This document shows positions 9,162-18,064 of a stretch of 64,000 nucleotides of DNA, piece by piece. Position 1 is the first letter of the stretch; every line of letters begins with the position of its first letter. The DNA comes from JAHBXE01 sp044222195 (GTDB taxonomy: Bacteria > Planctomycetota > Phycisphaerae > Phycisphaerales > UBA1924), in contig JBGANS010000001.1 in the NCBI GenBank assembly GCA_044222195.1, forward strand, positions 62,001-126,000, written 5' to 3'. The notes under the pieces are model-generated. The model was not told where the DNA came from. It did not search any database and was given only the letters and a program-made list of their open reading frames with translations. The position numbers were made by a program, and so were the translations under genes.

Positions 9162-11036
9162 CTACTTGGGCTGCTCCGGGTTGGCGGCTTCTTCGACGAT
9201 CCGCTCGAGGACGAACTGACCGGGGAGCTTCCAGCGGGGGATGTGCTTGCCGTTGACGGCGATTCTGGGGATCTCCGTGATCTTGAGCCGGCCGCCGATG
9301 TTGTTGTCGAAGTCGACCATCTTGATCAGCGCCGGGTCTTCCATTTTCTTCAAGAGCTCGTCGGCGTTGAGGCCCATCTCGGTTGCCGCGGCGCGGAGGG
9401 TGGTGTCGTTGAACTCCTTGGCGTGGGCCTGGATCCACTCGTGCATTTTCCAGTACGCCGCGGACCCGCCGAGGGCGTTGGCGGCTTCGGCGGCGCGGAC
9501 GGCGCGGCAGGCGCCGGGGAAGAGCGTCTTGGGCACGGAGGGGTTGCAGGAACTGTCGGCGGGGAAGTAGCGGAACTCGTACCAGATGTCGTTGCGGCCG
9601 GCCATCATGTCGCGGATGTTGCGGTCGGCCTCGGCGGTGGTGGGTTCGAGCAGGTCGCCAAAGAGCGAGATCTTGACGGGGGCGGTGGGGTTGCCCAGCG
9701 CCGGCAGGTTGGCGCGCGTGGGCCAAGCCTGGGAGGGTTGCTCGCGCCAGTCGGCGATGAACTTGTCGGCGGCGCGGATGGGGCGGTCGGCCTCGGGGCC
9801 AGCGGGCTCCGGGCTGGCCGCGGCCACTTGCTCAACGGTGTGGGTGACCGAGTCGGGGGCGTTCCAGGCCTTGAGTTCGATGCCGTTGATGAAGATCATG
9901 GGCGAGTAGCGCAGGCCGTACTGCACCGCTTCTTCGCAGTCGTTCTGAACGTTGCGGAGAGTGGTCGGCCCCTGCATGGTCTGGATGAAGGTGTTGGCAT
10001 CCCATCCGAACTGGAGCAGGATGGCGAGCAGGTCCTTGTCGGTGAACGAGCCGCCGCGGGAGAAGAGCCATTCGTGCATTTTCCAGAAGCCATCGGAACC
10101 CTTGAGGATTCCGGCGGCTTCGGCCGCGCGGGCGGCCCAGCACCCGTTGGGGTGGTTGTTCTGAACGATGTGCGGATTGCAGTCGGGGCAGAACGGGAAG
10201 TGCTTGACGGAGATCGAAACATCCTTGCGCTTGGCCATGATCTCGCGGATCTGCGGGTCGATCTTCTTGCAGTCCGGGCACTGGTAACCGGTCCACATGA
10301 CGATCCGGATGGGCGCGACCTCCGGACCCCAGCGGTACCGGCCGGTGAAGACGGCGGGCATCACAAAGGGCGCGGCGGCGGGCTGCTGAGCTTGCGGAGT
10401 CTGGGCGGGCTGGGGAGCGGGCGCGGCCTTGGGCTTTGACTTTTCGATGATGGCGTTGGCCGCGGCGTTGCGCTGGGCTTCCAGATCTTTCTGCACTTGC
10501 GCTTCGGCGAAGCCGAGACCGACCGAGGCGACGGCGAAAATCCCTGCCATCGCCGCCAGGCCGCGCGTGGCGGGGCGAGGCGCGGCTCGCCGGGCGGAGA
10601 ACTCGCTGATCCCGAGGAACAGAAGGTTGGCGATGTGGGAGGCGAGGCAGTACTTGCAAGGAAGTTTTTCCACCAGCATGACTCCGATAAAGAAGAGCGA
10701 ACCAAGGGCTCCGGCGCGTGCGAGCCACTGCAATGCCGACGACCAGGCTCCTCGTGCCCTGATCCAGGCGAAGAGGGCCGCGAGGTAATAGGCAAAGCCG
10801 AGGAACGACACAGGCCACTTGACGCCGGGGACGGAGCCCCACCGGCTGGACGTGGCGGCACGGCAGGGACTGCCGTCTCCACAGCCGGGCGGGCTGAGCA
10901 CACCGAGGTGATCGAGGGCGAGCATTCCTGTCGCGGCAGCGGCGATGAGAAGTGCGAGGCTTCCCAGGATCAGAAGAAAGGGCCTCCGATGGGTCGGAGG
11001 AGGGGAAGCGGTCGAGTTGGCACCAGGGATAGGCAT
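9162..11036 (-). CDS. Vitamin K epoxide reductase (VKOR)-like disulfide oxidase fused to two DsbA/thioredoxin-like domains
   Basis: The 624-residue membrane protein starts with a four- to five-helix VKOR domain. It carries the loop Cys pair Cys52/Cys58 (GCGDGSPC) and the quinone-side LPCKYC (Cys127, Cys130). A helical linker rich in Ala/Pro/Gln follows, then a DsbA-like domain with CPDC (253-256) and a cis-Pro loop (RYSPMIFING). A second domain of the same fold (about residues 445-620) has EPTT where CPDC should be but keeps the cis-Pro (TEIPRIAVNG). VKOR homologues pass electrons from Dsb partners to quinone. Start chosen at ATG 11036; GTG 11042 is also in frame. A TACGAT box lies 8 nt before the ATG. 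It lies between two cysteine-rich dockerin genes. Confidence 0.88.
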   Translation of the reverse strand: MPIPGANSTASPPPTHRRPFLLILGSLALLIAAAATGMLALDHLGVLSPPGCGDGSPCRAATSSRWGSVPGVKWPVSFLGFAYYLAALFAWIRARGAWSSALQWLARAGALGSLFFIGVMLVEKLPCKYCLASHIANLLFLGISEFSARRAAPRPATRGLAAMAGIFAVASVGLGFAEAQVQKDLEAQRNAAANAIIEKSKPKAAPAPQPAQTPQAQQPAAAPFVMPAVFTGRYRWGPEVAPIRIVMWTGYQCPDCKKIDPQIREIMAKRKDVSISVKHFPFCPDCNPHIVQNNHPNGCWAARAAEAAGILKGSDGFWKMHEWLFSRGGSFTDKDLLAILLQFGWDANTFIQTMQGPTTLRNVQNDCEEAVQYGLRYSPMIFINGIELKAWNAPDSVTHTVEQVAAASPEPAGPEADRPIRAADKFIADWREQPSQAWPTRANLPALGNPTAPVKISLFGDLLEPTTAEADRNIRDMMAGRNDIWYEFRYFPADSSCNPSVPKTLFPGACRAVRAAEAANALGGSAAYWKMHEWIQAHAKEFNDTTLRAAATEMGLNADELLKKMEDPALIKMVDFDNNIGGRLKITEIPRIAVNGKHIPRWKLPGQFVLERIVEEAANPEQPK

Positions 11037-11126
11037 GGGCACGGATCGTACGGTTCACACTTTGGGGGGAGGCGCTCGGGGAGGTCCCGGATAACCATCA
11101 CGGGTGCGGACCAGGGAAAACCTGCT

Positions 11127-11153
11127 TTGATAATCGGTATTTCGGTGTAGACT
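11127..11153 (+). promoter_or_regulatory. Candidate promoter of the gene at 11233
   Basis: TTGATA at 11127-11132 and TAGACT at 11148-11153, spacer 15 nt (short), lie in a locally AT-richer part of the divergent spacer between the VKOR gene and the repeat protein. Weak but the best pair present. Confidence 0.35.
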
Positions 11154-11232
11154 GCATAGAGATGGAGTCAGGAGGCCGGCCCCGGCGCGGGGCCCGGTTT
11201 TGGTGCGCGGCGCGTGCGCAGGGAGATCCGGC

Positions 11233-12879
11233 ATGGAAGGTTTGGCTGCTGGCAGGCGGTACGTACGAGGCGGGTACATTCCGGCCGCGTTGTGCCTCGT
11301 AGCGGGAACGGCGTCGCAAGGACAACCGGTGGACAAGGGCGCGAGCCGGGCGGCGTTGGAGACTCCTGTCGTTCTCTCGGGTATCAGGACGCTGAGCGTG
11401 GGGCCCCACGGCGTTCGGCCGGCGGCGCTTCCTCCTCTGGCCGATGCGTGCAACATCACGTCGTCTCACGCGGCTGGTTCGGCGTTCAACCCGGGCGCCA
11501 ATGTCGCTTTGCAGGCGGGCATGATTGCCGGAGAGTCCCTGGCGGCGACCTACGTGCTGACGGCCGCGGACTTTCCGCTGAAGGTGAACCTGACGGAGGT
11601 GCTCTTCGGCTCTTTCGCGAGCATTCCGACGACGACTCAGTGGACGATCACGTACTGGTCTGGAACACCGACGGCGGGCGCGGTGGTGGCGACCTATTCA
11701 TCCGACGGCGTCGCACTGCCGCACGTGCTGGTCCAGGGGGGATGCTCCCAGCAGGCGGCGTGCGCGACGATGCTGCAGTTCGGGGTCGACCCGGGAGATC
11801 CGGAACAGATCATCATCGCGGACAACGGGTCGCACAGCTTCACGGTGGCGATCCGCATCGACCAGTTCAACACGCCGACGGCGTGCGGACAGTCGCCACC
11901 GCAGTCGTCCAACGCGTACCTGTGCACGGACCGGGACGGGTTGAATCAGGGATCGAACAACTGGCTGGGGGCGGTGTCGTGCCCGCTGTCGTGCCCGGCG
12001 GGCTGGACGCGCTTCAGCAACCTGAACGTGCTCTGCCGGCCGACGGGCGACTGGGTGTCGCGGACCACGTGGACAAGCCTTTCGTGCACGCCGGGTGTCG
12101 GCGCGTGCTGTCTCACCACGGGACAGTGCCAGGTCATGGCGGTGGGAGATTGCACATCGCAGGGCGGGACCTACCAGGGCGATGGCTCGACCTGCGGCAA
12201 CTGCCCGCAAGTCACGGGCGCGTGCTGCGTTTCCAACGGCAACTGCCTGTTGCTCACCTCGGCCAACTGCACCACGGCGGGGGGGACTTGGCAGGGCGGG
12301 GGCGTCGCGTGCAACGGTTCGCTGTGCCCCAAGGGTGCTTGCTGCCTTCCATCCGGACAGTGCCTTTCGGACGTGACGGCCCTGGAGTGCACCAACCAGA
12401 ACGGGACATTCCGCGGCGTGGGAACCACGTGCGCGACGCAATGCCCGCAGCCCACCGGCGGGTGTTGCCTGGCCAATGGAAACTGCCTGCTGCTGACCTC
12501 GCCGGATTGCAGCCTCATCGGGGGCACATTCCGCGGTGTGGGGACCACCTGCGCTACGCCGTGCCCGCAGCCAACCGGGGCCTGCTGCCTGACCAACGGC
12601 AACTGCCTGGCGCTCACGGCTTCGGACTGCGGCGTCATCGGCGGCACGTTCTCCGGAGTCGGCAGCAGCTGCGCCACGAGTTGCTCCCAGCCCTGCTACG
12701 CCAACTGCGATGGTTCGACGGGCGCGCCGATGCTCACCGCCAACGACTTCCAGTGTTTCCTGGACAAGTTCGCCGCGGGCGCGACGTACGCCAACTGCGA
12801 CCAGTCGACGGGGCAGCCGAGCCTGACGGCCAACGACTTCCAGTGCTTCCTGAACAAGTTCGCCGCGGGGTGCACCTGA
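11233..12879 (+). CDS. Secreted protein with five Cys-rich GACC repeats and C-terminal GC-type dockerin
   Basis: The 548-residue product starts at an ATG with GGGAG about 7 nt upstream and has a hydrophobic signal (YIPAALCLVAGTASQ) after a basic region. Residues about 60-285 form a beta-rich region of unknown fold. Five tandem repeats of about 37 residues follow (GACCL.NG.C..LT...C...GGT..G.GT.C...C), and the dockerin pair is encoded at 12694-12876. The protein contains more than 40 cysteines and must be heavily disulfide-bonded, which fits its position beside the VKOR-Dsb gene. Function unknown; a surface or structural role is inference. Confidence 0.85.
   Translation: MEGLAAGRRYVRGGYIPAALCLVAGTASQGQPVDKGASRAALETPVVLSGIRTLSVGPHGVRPAALPPLADACNITSSHAAGSAFNPGANVALQAGMIAGESLAATYVLTAADFPLKVNLTEVLFGSFASIPTTTQWTITYWSGTPTAGAVVATYSSDGVALPHVLVQGGCSQQAACATMLQFGVDPGDPEQIIIADNGSHSFTVAIRIDQFNTPTACGQSPPQSSNAYLCTDRDGLNQGSNNWLGAVSCPLSCPAGWTRFSNLNVLCRPTGDWVSRTTWTSLSCTPGVGACCLTTGQCQVMAVGDCTSQGGTYQGDGSTCGNCPQVTGACCVSNGNCLLLTSANCTTAGGTWQGGGVACNGSLCPKGACCLPSGQCLSDVTALECTNQNGTFRGVGTTCATQCPQPTGGCCLANGNCLLLTSPDCSLIGGTFRGVGTTCATPCPQPTGACCLTNGNCLALTASDCGVIGGTFSGVGSSCATSCSQPCYANCDGSTGAPMLTANDFQCFLDKFAAGATYANCDQSTGQPSLTANDFQCFLNKFAAGCT
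12100..12690 (+). repeat. Five tandem Cys-rich protein repeats
   Basis: Five in-frame units of roughly 110-120 bp begin at each GACC/GGCC codon set. The last three units are most alike at the DNA level (for example shared GGCACATTCCGCGG... stretches), which suggests recent internal duplication. Confidence 0.85.
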
Positions 12880-13012
12880 ATGGAGGAAACCCCCTCGGCC
12901 GTACCGACGAATGACAGACAGAGGGCGTGAACCGTTTCCGGGAGGGCCGAAACGGGATTCAATCGCCAGACGTTCGAAGTCAGTGAACTCCCCATTGAGA
13001 GAGAAGAGAACC

Positions 13013-14392
13013 ATGAATCCGAAGACCCGGACCTTGACCATCGCCGCCATCACGCTCGCCGCGGGCTCGCTCGCGCAGGCCCAGCAGCTCACAACCGTTC
13101 GGTTGCAGACGGGCCTGATCCGGCCCGTGTTCGCGACGGCGCCCGTGGGCGACACCCGCCGCCTGTTCATCGTGGAGCAGCGCGGCAGCGGGGGCTCGGC
13201 CACCCGCGCCGATATCCGCATCCTGAACCTGCAGACCAACGCGATGAACGCGACGCCGTTCCTCTCGATCAACGGCGTTTCAACGAGCAGCGAGCAGGGC
13301 CTCCTGGGGCTGGCGTTCGATCCTCACTATTCCAAGAACGGGCGCTTCTACGTCAACTACACCAACTCCGCCGGAAACTCGGTCGTCGCCCGGTACACCG
13401 TTTCGGCGAACCCGGATATCGCCAACGCGGCCGGGACGACGATCCTCACGGTAACCCAGCCCGCGGCCAACCACAACGGCGGCTGGCTGGGCTTCAGCCC
13501 CAATGACGGGTATCTCTACCTCGGCTTTGGCGACGGCGGAGACCAGGGCGACCCGTCGGGCAACGGCCAGAATCTGAACACGCTATTGGGCAAGATCCTC
13601 CGCATCGATGTGAGTTTCGCCGCGACGTACACCATCCCGCCGACCAATCCGTTCTTCGGCTCCGCCACGCAGCGCCAGGAAATCTGGGCCTACGGCTGCC
13701 GCAATCCGTGGCGGCCTTCGTTCGATCGCGCCACGGGCGACTTTTACGTCGCCGACGTCGGCCAGGACAGCTTTGAGGAAATCAACTTCCAGCCGGCCAA
13801 CGCCACCACGGCGTACAACTACGGCTGGCGCTGCTACGAGGGAAACAGCGCCTACTCCGCGACCGTCGGGCCGGGCGGGGCGGCCTGCCCTACAGCGGCT
13901 GCCGTGAAGTTCCCTTTCCAGACCTACACGCACGCGACCGGCTGCTCGATTTCCGGCGGCTATGTCTACCGCGGGTGCGCGATGCCGGATCTTCGCGGCA
14001 CGTACTTCTACGCCGACTACTGCGCGAACCAGATTTGGAGCCTGCGGTACAACGGCGTGTCGGTCAGCCAGTTCACCAACCGCACGGCGGAGCTCGCCGT
14101 CGCGGGCCAGACCATCAACTCCATCGTGTCCTTCGGTGAGGACGCCAACGGCGAGATCTACATCTGCGACCAGACGGGCGGCGAACTGTACAAGATCGTC
14201 CCCCGGTGCAAGGCGAACTGCGACGGCACCACCGGTTCGCCCATCCTCACGGCCAACGACTTCCAGTGCTTCCTGGACCGCTTCGCCTCGCAGGATTGTT
14301 ACGCGAACTGCGACAACTCGACCGGGAGCCCGACGCTCACGGCCAATGACTTCCAGTGTTTCCTGAACTCGTTCGCCGCCGGCTGCACCTGA
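13013..14392 (+). CDS. Secreted PQQ-dependent sugar dehydrogenase-like (GSDH) beta-propeller with GC-type dockerin
   Basis: The 459-residue product has a signal peptide ending about LAQAQ, then a six-bladed propeller of the glucose/sorbosone dehydrogenase family: FIVEQRGSGG, LLGLAFDPHYSKNGRFYVNY, NHNGGWLGF, ILRIDV, EIWAYGCRNPWR, ADVGQDSFEEINF, YGWRCYEG, ISGGYVYRG. Substrate and cofactor cannot be read from sequence. The dockerin is encoded at 14207-14389. I chose ATG 13013, preceded by a purine-rich GAGAGAAGAGAA stretch. It is closely related to the next gene, 27 nt downstream, which makes a tandem duplicate. Confidence 0.9.
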   Translation: MNPKTRTLTIAAITLAAGSLAQAQQLTTVRLQTGLIRPVFATAPVGDTRRLFIVEQRGSGGSATRADIRILNLQTNAMNATPFLSINGVSTSSEQGLLGLAFDPHYSKNGRFYVNYTNSAGNSVVARYTVSANPDIANAAGTTILTVTQPAANHNGGWLGFSPNDGYLYLGFGDGGDQGDPSGNGQNLNTLLGKILRIDVSFAATYTIPPTNPFFGSATQRQEIWAYGCRNPWRPSFDRATGDFYVADVGQDSFEEINFQPANATTAYNYGWRCYEGNSAYSATVGPGGAACPTAAAVKFPFQTYTHATGCSISGGYVYRGCAMPDLRGTYFYADYCANQIWSLRYNGVSVSQFTNRTAELAVAGQTINSIVSFGEDANGEIYICDQTGGELYKIVPRCKANCDGTTGSPILTANDFQCFLDRFASQDCYANCDNSTGSPTLTANDFQCFLNSFAAGCT

Positions 14393-14419
14393 AGACGCGA
14401 CTGTGGAGGAGTGTGATTC

Positions 14420-15808
14420 GTGAAGACGTCAACCGTGTTGTACTGCGCGGCCGCGGTTTCTCTCGCCGCGGGAGCGGCGCACGCCCAGCAACTGACGACC
14501 ATGCGGGTCGCGACGGGGTTGACGCGCCCGGACTTTGTCACGGCGCCGCCGGGCGACACGAAGCGGCTGTTCATTGTCGAGCAGCGCGGCAGCGGGGGCG
14601 TCGCCTCGCAGGCCCAGATCAAGATCCTCAAGCTCGCCAACAACACGATTAACGCGACGCCGTTTCTCACGGTTTCGCCCGTGCCGCCGGGCTTTGAGCA
14701 GGGACTTCTCGGCCTGGCGTTCGATCCCGCGTATTCCAAGAACGGCCGGTTCTACATCTACTACACGGACTTCTCGTGGAACATCGTGATCGCGAGGTAC
14801 ACGGTCTCGGCCGATCCGGACGTGGCCAACCCGGCCTCGGCACAAGTCATCCTGAGCCAGGCCAAGACATTCAACAACCACAACGGCGGGTGGATCGGCT
14901 TTGGCCCGGATGGGTACCTGTACGCCGCGGTGGGCGATGGCGGGTCGGAGTTTGATCCGAGCGGCATGGGCCTGGCGCTGAACACGATCTTCGGGAAGAT
15001 CCTGCGGCTGGATGTGAGCGGGGTGGGGGCGGGGTACACGATCCCTTCGACCAACCCGTTCTTCAGTTCCCCGACGAACCGGCCGGAGATCTGGGCCTAT
15101 GGCGTGCGCAACCCGTTCCGGTGCTCGTTCGACCGCGCGACGGGCGACATGTACATCGCGGATGTCGGCCAGGAGATCTTCGAGGAGATCAACTTCCACC
15201 CGAAGTTCGTCGATCCGCCGTACCCCGCGCTGAACTACGGCTGGCGCTGCTACGAGGGGAACACGGCCCAGAACGCGACCGTCGGCCCGAGCGGCGTGCT
15301 GTGCTCGAGCATCACCAACTTCACGTTCCCGATCCACGCCTATTCGCACAACCCCGAGTGCTCGGTGTCGGGCGGGTATGTCTACCGCGGGTGCGCGATG
15401 CCGGCCCTGCGCGGGACGTACTTCTTCGCGGACTACTGCTCCGCGAAGATTTCGAGCTTCCGGTATGTCGGCGGCACGGTCCAGAACCTGACCGACCGTA
15501 CGGCCGAGCTCGCCACGCCTGGGCAGTCCATCGATGCCATCGTCTCCTTCGGCGAGGACGCCAAAGGCGAAATCTACATCTGCGACCAGAACCCGGGCGA
15601 GATCTACAAGATCGTTCCCCGGTGCGCGGCCAACTGCGACGGCTCGACGACCTCGCCCGTGCTCACGGCCAACGACTTCCAGTGCTTCATCAACGCCTTC
15701 GCGGGCAATGACTGCTACGCCAACTGCGACGGCTCGACGGGCACTCCCGCGCTCACGGCCAACGACTTCCAGTGCTTCATCAACTCGTACGCGGCGGGGT
15801 GCAGCTAG
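14420..15808 (+). CDS. Secreted PQQ-dependent sugar dehydrogenase-like beta-propeller with GC-type dockerin (tandem paralogue)
   Basis: The 462-residue product starts at a GTG with GGAGGAG upstream (about 14405-14411) and has a signal peptide (AAAVSLAAGAAHAQ). It has the same GSDH propeller signatures as its upstream neighbour, in the same order (RLFIVEQRGSGG, NHNGGWIGFG, EIWAYGVRNPFR, ADVGQEIFEEINF, YGWRCYEGN). The dockerin is encoded at 15623-15805. The two proteins align over their full length, and their dockerins are as similar as their propellers, so the whole gene was duplicated. Co-transcription with 13013 is likely given the 27-nt gap. Confidence 0.9.
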   Translation: MKTSTVLYCAAAVSLAAGAAHAQQLTTMRVATGLTRPDFVTAPPGDTKRLFIVEQRGSGGVASQAQIKILKLANNTINATPFLTVSPVPPGFEQGLLGLAFDPAYSKNGRFYIYYTDFSWNIVIARYTVSADPDVANPASAQVILSQAKTFNNHNGGWIGFGPDGYLYAAVGDGGSEFDPSGMGLALNTIFGKILRLDVSGVGAGYTIPSTNPFFSSPTNRPEIWAYGVRNPFRCSFDRATGDMYIADVGQEIFEEINFHPKFVDPPYPALNYGWRCYEGNTAQNATVGPSGVLCSSITNFTFPIHAYSHNPECSVSGGYVYRGCAMPALRGTYFFADYCSAKISSFRYVGGTVQNLTDRTAELATPGQSIDAIVSFGEDAKGEIYICDQNPGEIYKIVPRCAANCDGSTTSPVLTANDFQCFINAFAGNDCYANCDGSTGTPALTANDFQCFINSYAAGCS

Positions 15809-15822
15809 AGCGCGAGGTGGGG

Positions 15823-17148
15823 CTACGCCGCCGCCTTCATGCTCGAGGCGCCCAGGATGTGCGCCGCGACGACCACGCGCGGGTCAAAGACCGTACCGCG
15901 GCAGCGGCGCAGCTCGGCCAGGGCGTATTCGAACGTCCTTGCCGCGCTATAGGGACGGGCGCTGGTCATGGTGACCATGGCGTCGGCGACGGCGACGACT
16001 CTGGCGGCGTCCGGGGCGATCTCGAGCGCGTCGAAGCGAGTGTGGTGATGGCGCACGATGCGACCGACCTCCGGATCGATGCCCAGGGCGTCGCACAACC
16101 ACGCGCCCTCGATCGAGTGGCGGTCGAGAACGCGGCGCTCTTCGGGCGAGAGCGGCCCGGGCTTGGCAAGCAAGTCGTCGGGGACCGCGATCTTGCCAAT
16201 GTCGTGGAACAGGCCGGCGAGGCGGACCCGCTCGCACGCCTCGGGGCCGACGCGCAGAAGCTGGGCGAGCTTGACCGCGGCGTCGGAGACTTCCTCAGAA
16301 TGCCGCGTGAGCTGCTGCCGCTGCTCCGGCCCGAGCGTCAGGTCCTTGAGCAGGCGTTCGCGGCGCGGCTCGGGCTGGTCGATGGTCGAGGCGATTCGCT
16401 CGCCCAGGCGGAGCGCGGCGAGCCCGACCCACGTGGCCAAGCCTCCGCCGCGAGACTCGGCCAGAACCATCGCGTGCTCGGCCTGGTTGATGCAGGATTC
16501 CTGAAGATCGGCGGCACGGAACCAGGTGACGCCGACTGATGAGGCGTCGGCCTGGTCGCTGAGCGTCTGTGCCCACACGAGCGCCTCGCCCGGTGACGCG
16601 GCCCGGCGCAGCACGAGGACGTCGTCTCCCCGCCAGCGGCACGCCACGCCGCCGGCGAGCCGACGCGCGACGATCGGCTCGACATCGTGAGCGGCTGCTG
16701 ACCGAATGAGCACGCAGGAGAGGAGCCCGGTCCTCGGGCGGCGGCCGTCGAGGGCGAGCAGCTCGTCAAGCGATTGGCACGCCGGGAGTTCGTTCGGGGT
16801 GAGGGCGGACGAACGCGATTCGGGGGTGGACTGGCTGCCGGCCTGCAGTTTAAGGATGCGTCGCGCGATGTCCTGGATGTCTGCCGCGGCGTCGTTGAGG
16901 ACCAGTGCGGGGATGGAACGGAGCTGCTCCGAAGCGGCGGCGATGACCTCCGCGGCGGCGGCGCCGTCGAAGGATGGGCTGATGACCAGCACGTGCCAGG
17001 TGCCGCTTGAGAGGGTTCGGAAGAGCACTTCGCGCGTGTCGGCAGCGCCGACCTCGACGCTCGGGCGGGCGCGATGAACGCCCAGGGCCCTGGCGAGAGC
17101 CGAACGACGGTCGCCGCGGGCGGCGATGAGCACTCGCATCTTGGGCAT
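15823..17148 (-). CDS. Degenerate receiver/GGDEF-like region plus HD-GYP-like phosphohydrolase domain
   Basis: The 441-residue product starts at MPKMRVLIAARGD, with GGAG 7 nt upstream. The first 110 residues resemble a receiver but lack the usual phospho-Asp context. A middle region with WRGDDVLVL and ESRGGG resembles a decayed GGDEF domain, with RGDDV in place of GGDEF. The C-terminal region is an HD domain: HDIGKIAVPDDLLAKPGPLSPEE, HSIEGA, HHHTRFD and VAVADAMVTMTSARPY. The loop that normally holds the xDGxGYP motif is missing between HHHTRFD and the next helix. c-di-GMP hydrolysis is possible through the metal-binding HD residues but not assured. Convergent with the dockerin gene that ends at 15808. 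Confidence 0.8.
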   Translation of the reverse strand: MPKMRVLIAARGDRRSALARALGVHRARPSVEVGAADTREVLFRTLSSGTWHVLVISPSFDGAAAAEVIAAASEQLRSIPALVLNDAAADIQDIARRILKLQAGSQSTPESRSSALTPNELPACQSLDELLALDGRRPRTGLLSCVLIRSAAAHDVEPIVARRLAGGVACRWRGDDVLVLRRAASPGEALVWAQTLSDQADASSVGVTWFRAADLQESCINQAEHAMVLAESRGGGLATWVGLAALRLGERIASTIDQPEPRRERLLKDLTLGPEQRQQLTRHSEEVSDAAVKLAQLLRVGPEACERVRLAGLFHDIGKIAVPDDLLAKPGPLSPEERRVLDRHSIEGAWLCDALGIDPEVGRIVRHHHTRFDALEIAPDAARVVAVADAMVTMTSARPYSAARTFEYALAELRRCRGTVFDPRVVVAAHILGASSMKAAA

Positions 17149-17292
17149 GACGGACTCCGGGGCCCGCGTGGGACCTTCACAGTCTTTCGGACCGTTATCT
17201 ACCGGCCTTGGCCCAGCGGCGGGAGACGGCGATGGCCCGCGCATTCAGCGCCGGAACGACCCGCCCAGGTCAACGCCCCTGTGCGCGATAAC

Positions 17293-17934
17293 TCACAGCA
17301 GCTCGCGGGCGAAGGTCACGGCGTGGTACCCGGCGTAGAGCGCAAAGAGCACGCACGCCGTCGCGATCATCGCCCGCGGTACGCGCTCGCGGTCAAAGCG
17401 TCGCCGACACACCAGGGCCACGACGAGGGCCGTCAGCGCGGTCAAGCCCAGACCGGACCACCAACCCAGCGTCACCCATGTGCGCGACGCGACGTTTGAC
17501 CACACGAGCGAACCCGACCCACTCGGGCCCGTCGATTGAACTGTCTTTCCGTTGACGCTGACGGACACGCCGCCCGGACCGCCGCGAGAGATGATCGTCG
17601 TGCTGCCACCCGAAATCGTCGTGGTGTAGCTGCTGCGGACGCTCGTGAACCACTGGGTGACGGGCGTGGCCTGCTGCCGGACTTCTCTCCAGGTCCGGAT
17701 CGAGTTCATGGATCCCGCGGCCAGAACCCAGCAGAGCGCAAGGAGGACGAAGAGCAGGTATCCGCGGCCACGTCCGGGGCGGTTGATCGTCAGTTCGATC
17801 GCCCGTCCGCACTCCGGGCATGTGGCTTCCTGAATGCCGCGAAGGTTGTAGCCGCAGCCTGGGCAGGGGGCGTCGCGGGCGGCGAGAAAGAGCCGCAGGG
17901 CCTCATCGGGCAGGACGGGATCGGGGGCGTCCAT
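17293..17934 (-). CDS. Membrane protein with N-terminal C4 zinc ribbon
   Basis: The 213-residue product has a short acidic N-terminus and a four-Cys ribbon CPGCGYNLRG...CPECG (about residues 24-45). A membrane helix at about 60-80, an extracytoplasmic Ser/Thr/Gly-rich loop of about 70 residues, and two more membrane helices follow. The ribbon pattern followed by membrane helices recurs twice more in this window (31227-31973; 53851-54369, where it is C-terminal). It is common in Phycisphaerae, but no function is known to me. A GAGGACC-type Shine-Dalgarno sequence precedes the ATG. Confidence 0.75.
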   Translation of the reverse strand: MDAPDPVLPDEALRLFLAARDAPCPGCGYNLRGIQEATCPECGRAIELTINRPGRGRGYLLFVLLALCWVLAAGSMNSIRTWREVRQQATPVTQWFTSVRSSYTTTISGGSTTIISRGGPGGVSVSVNGKTVQSTGPSGSGSLVWSNVASRTWVTLGWWSGLGLTALTALVVALVCRRRFDRERVPRAMIATACVLFALYAGYHAVTFARELL

Positions 17935-18009
17935 GGTGGTCCTCGCTCAACCAGATGGTACGGAGCGAGGATGCCCCAGGGGCCGGTTCCCGTCTGTGCG
18001 CGCGGGCGT

Positions 18010-18052
18010 AAAAACGAGGCGGGCCCGGCAGCTCTCCTCCGGACCCGGCCTC
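18010..18052 (-). terminator. Rho-independent terminator of the outer-membrane protein gene
   Basis: On the minus strand a GC-rich stem (GAGGCCGGGTCCGG pairing with CCGGGCCCGCCTC, one bulge) with a 10-nt loop is followed by TTTTT at 18014-18010. It lies 13 nt past the stop of the gene ending at 18065. Confidence 0.75.
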
Positions 18053-18064
18053 TCTGTGGCTTGG

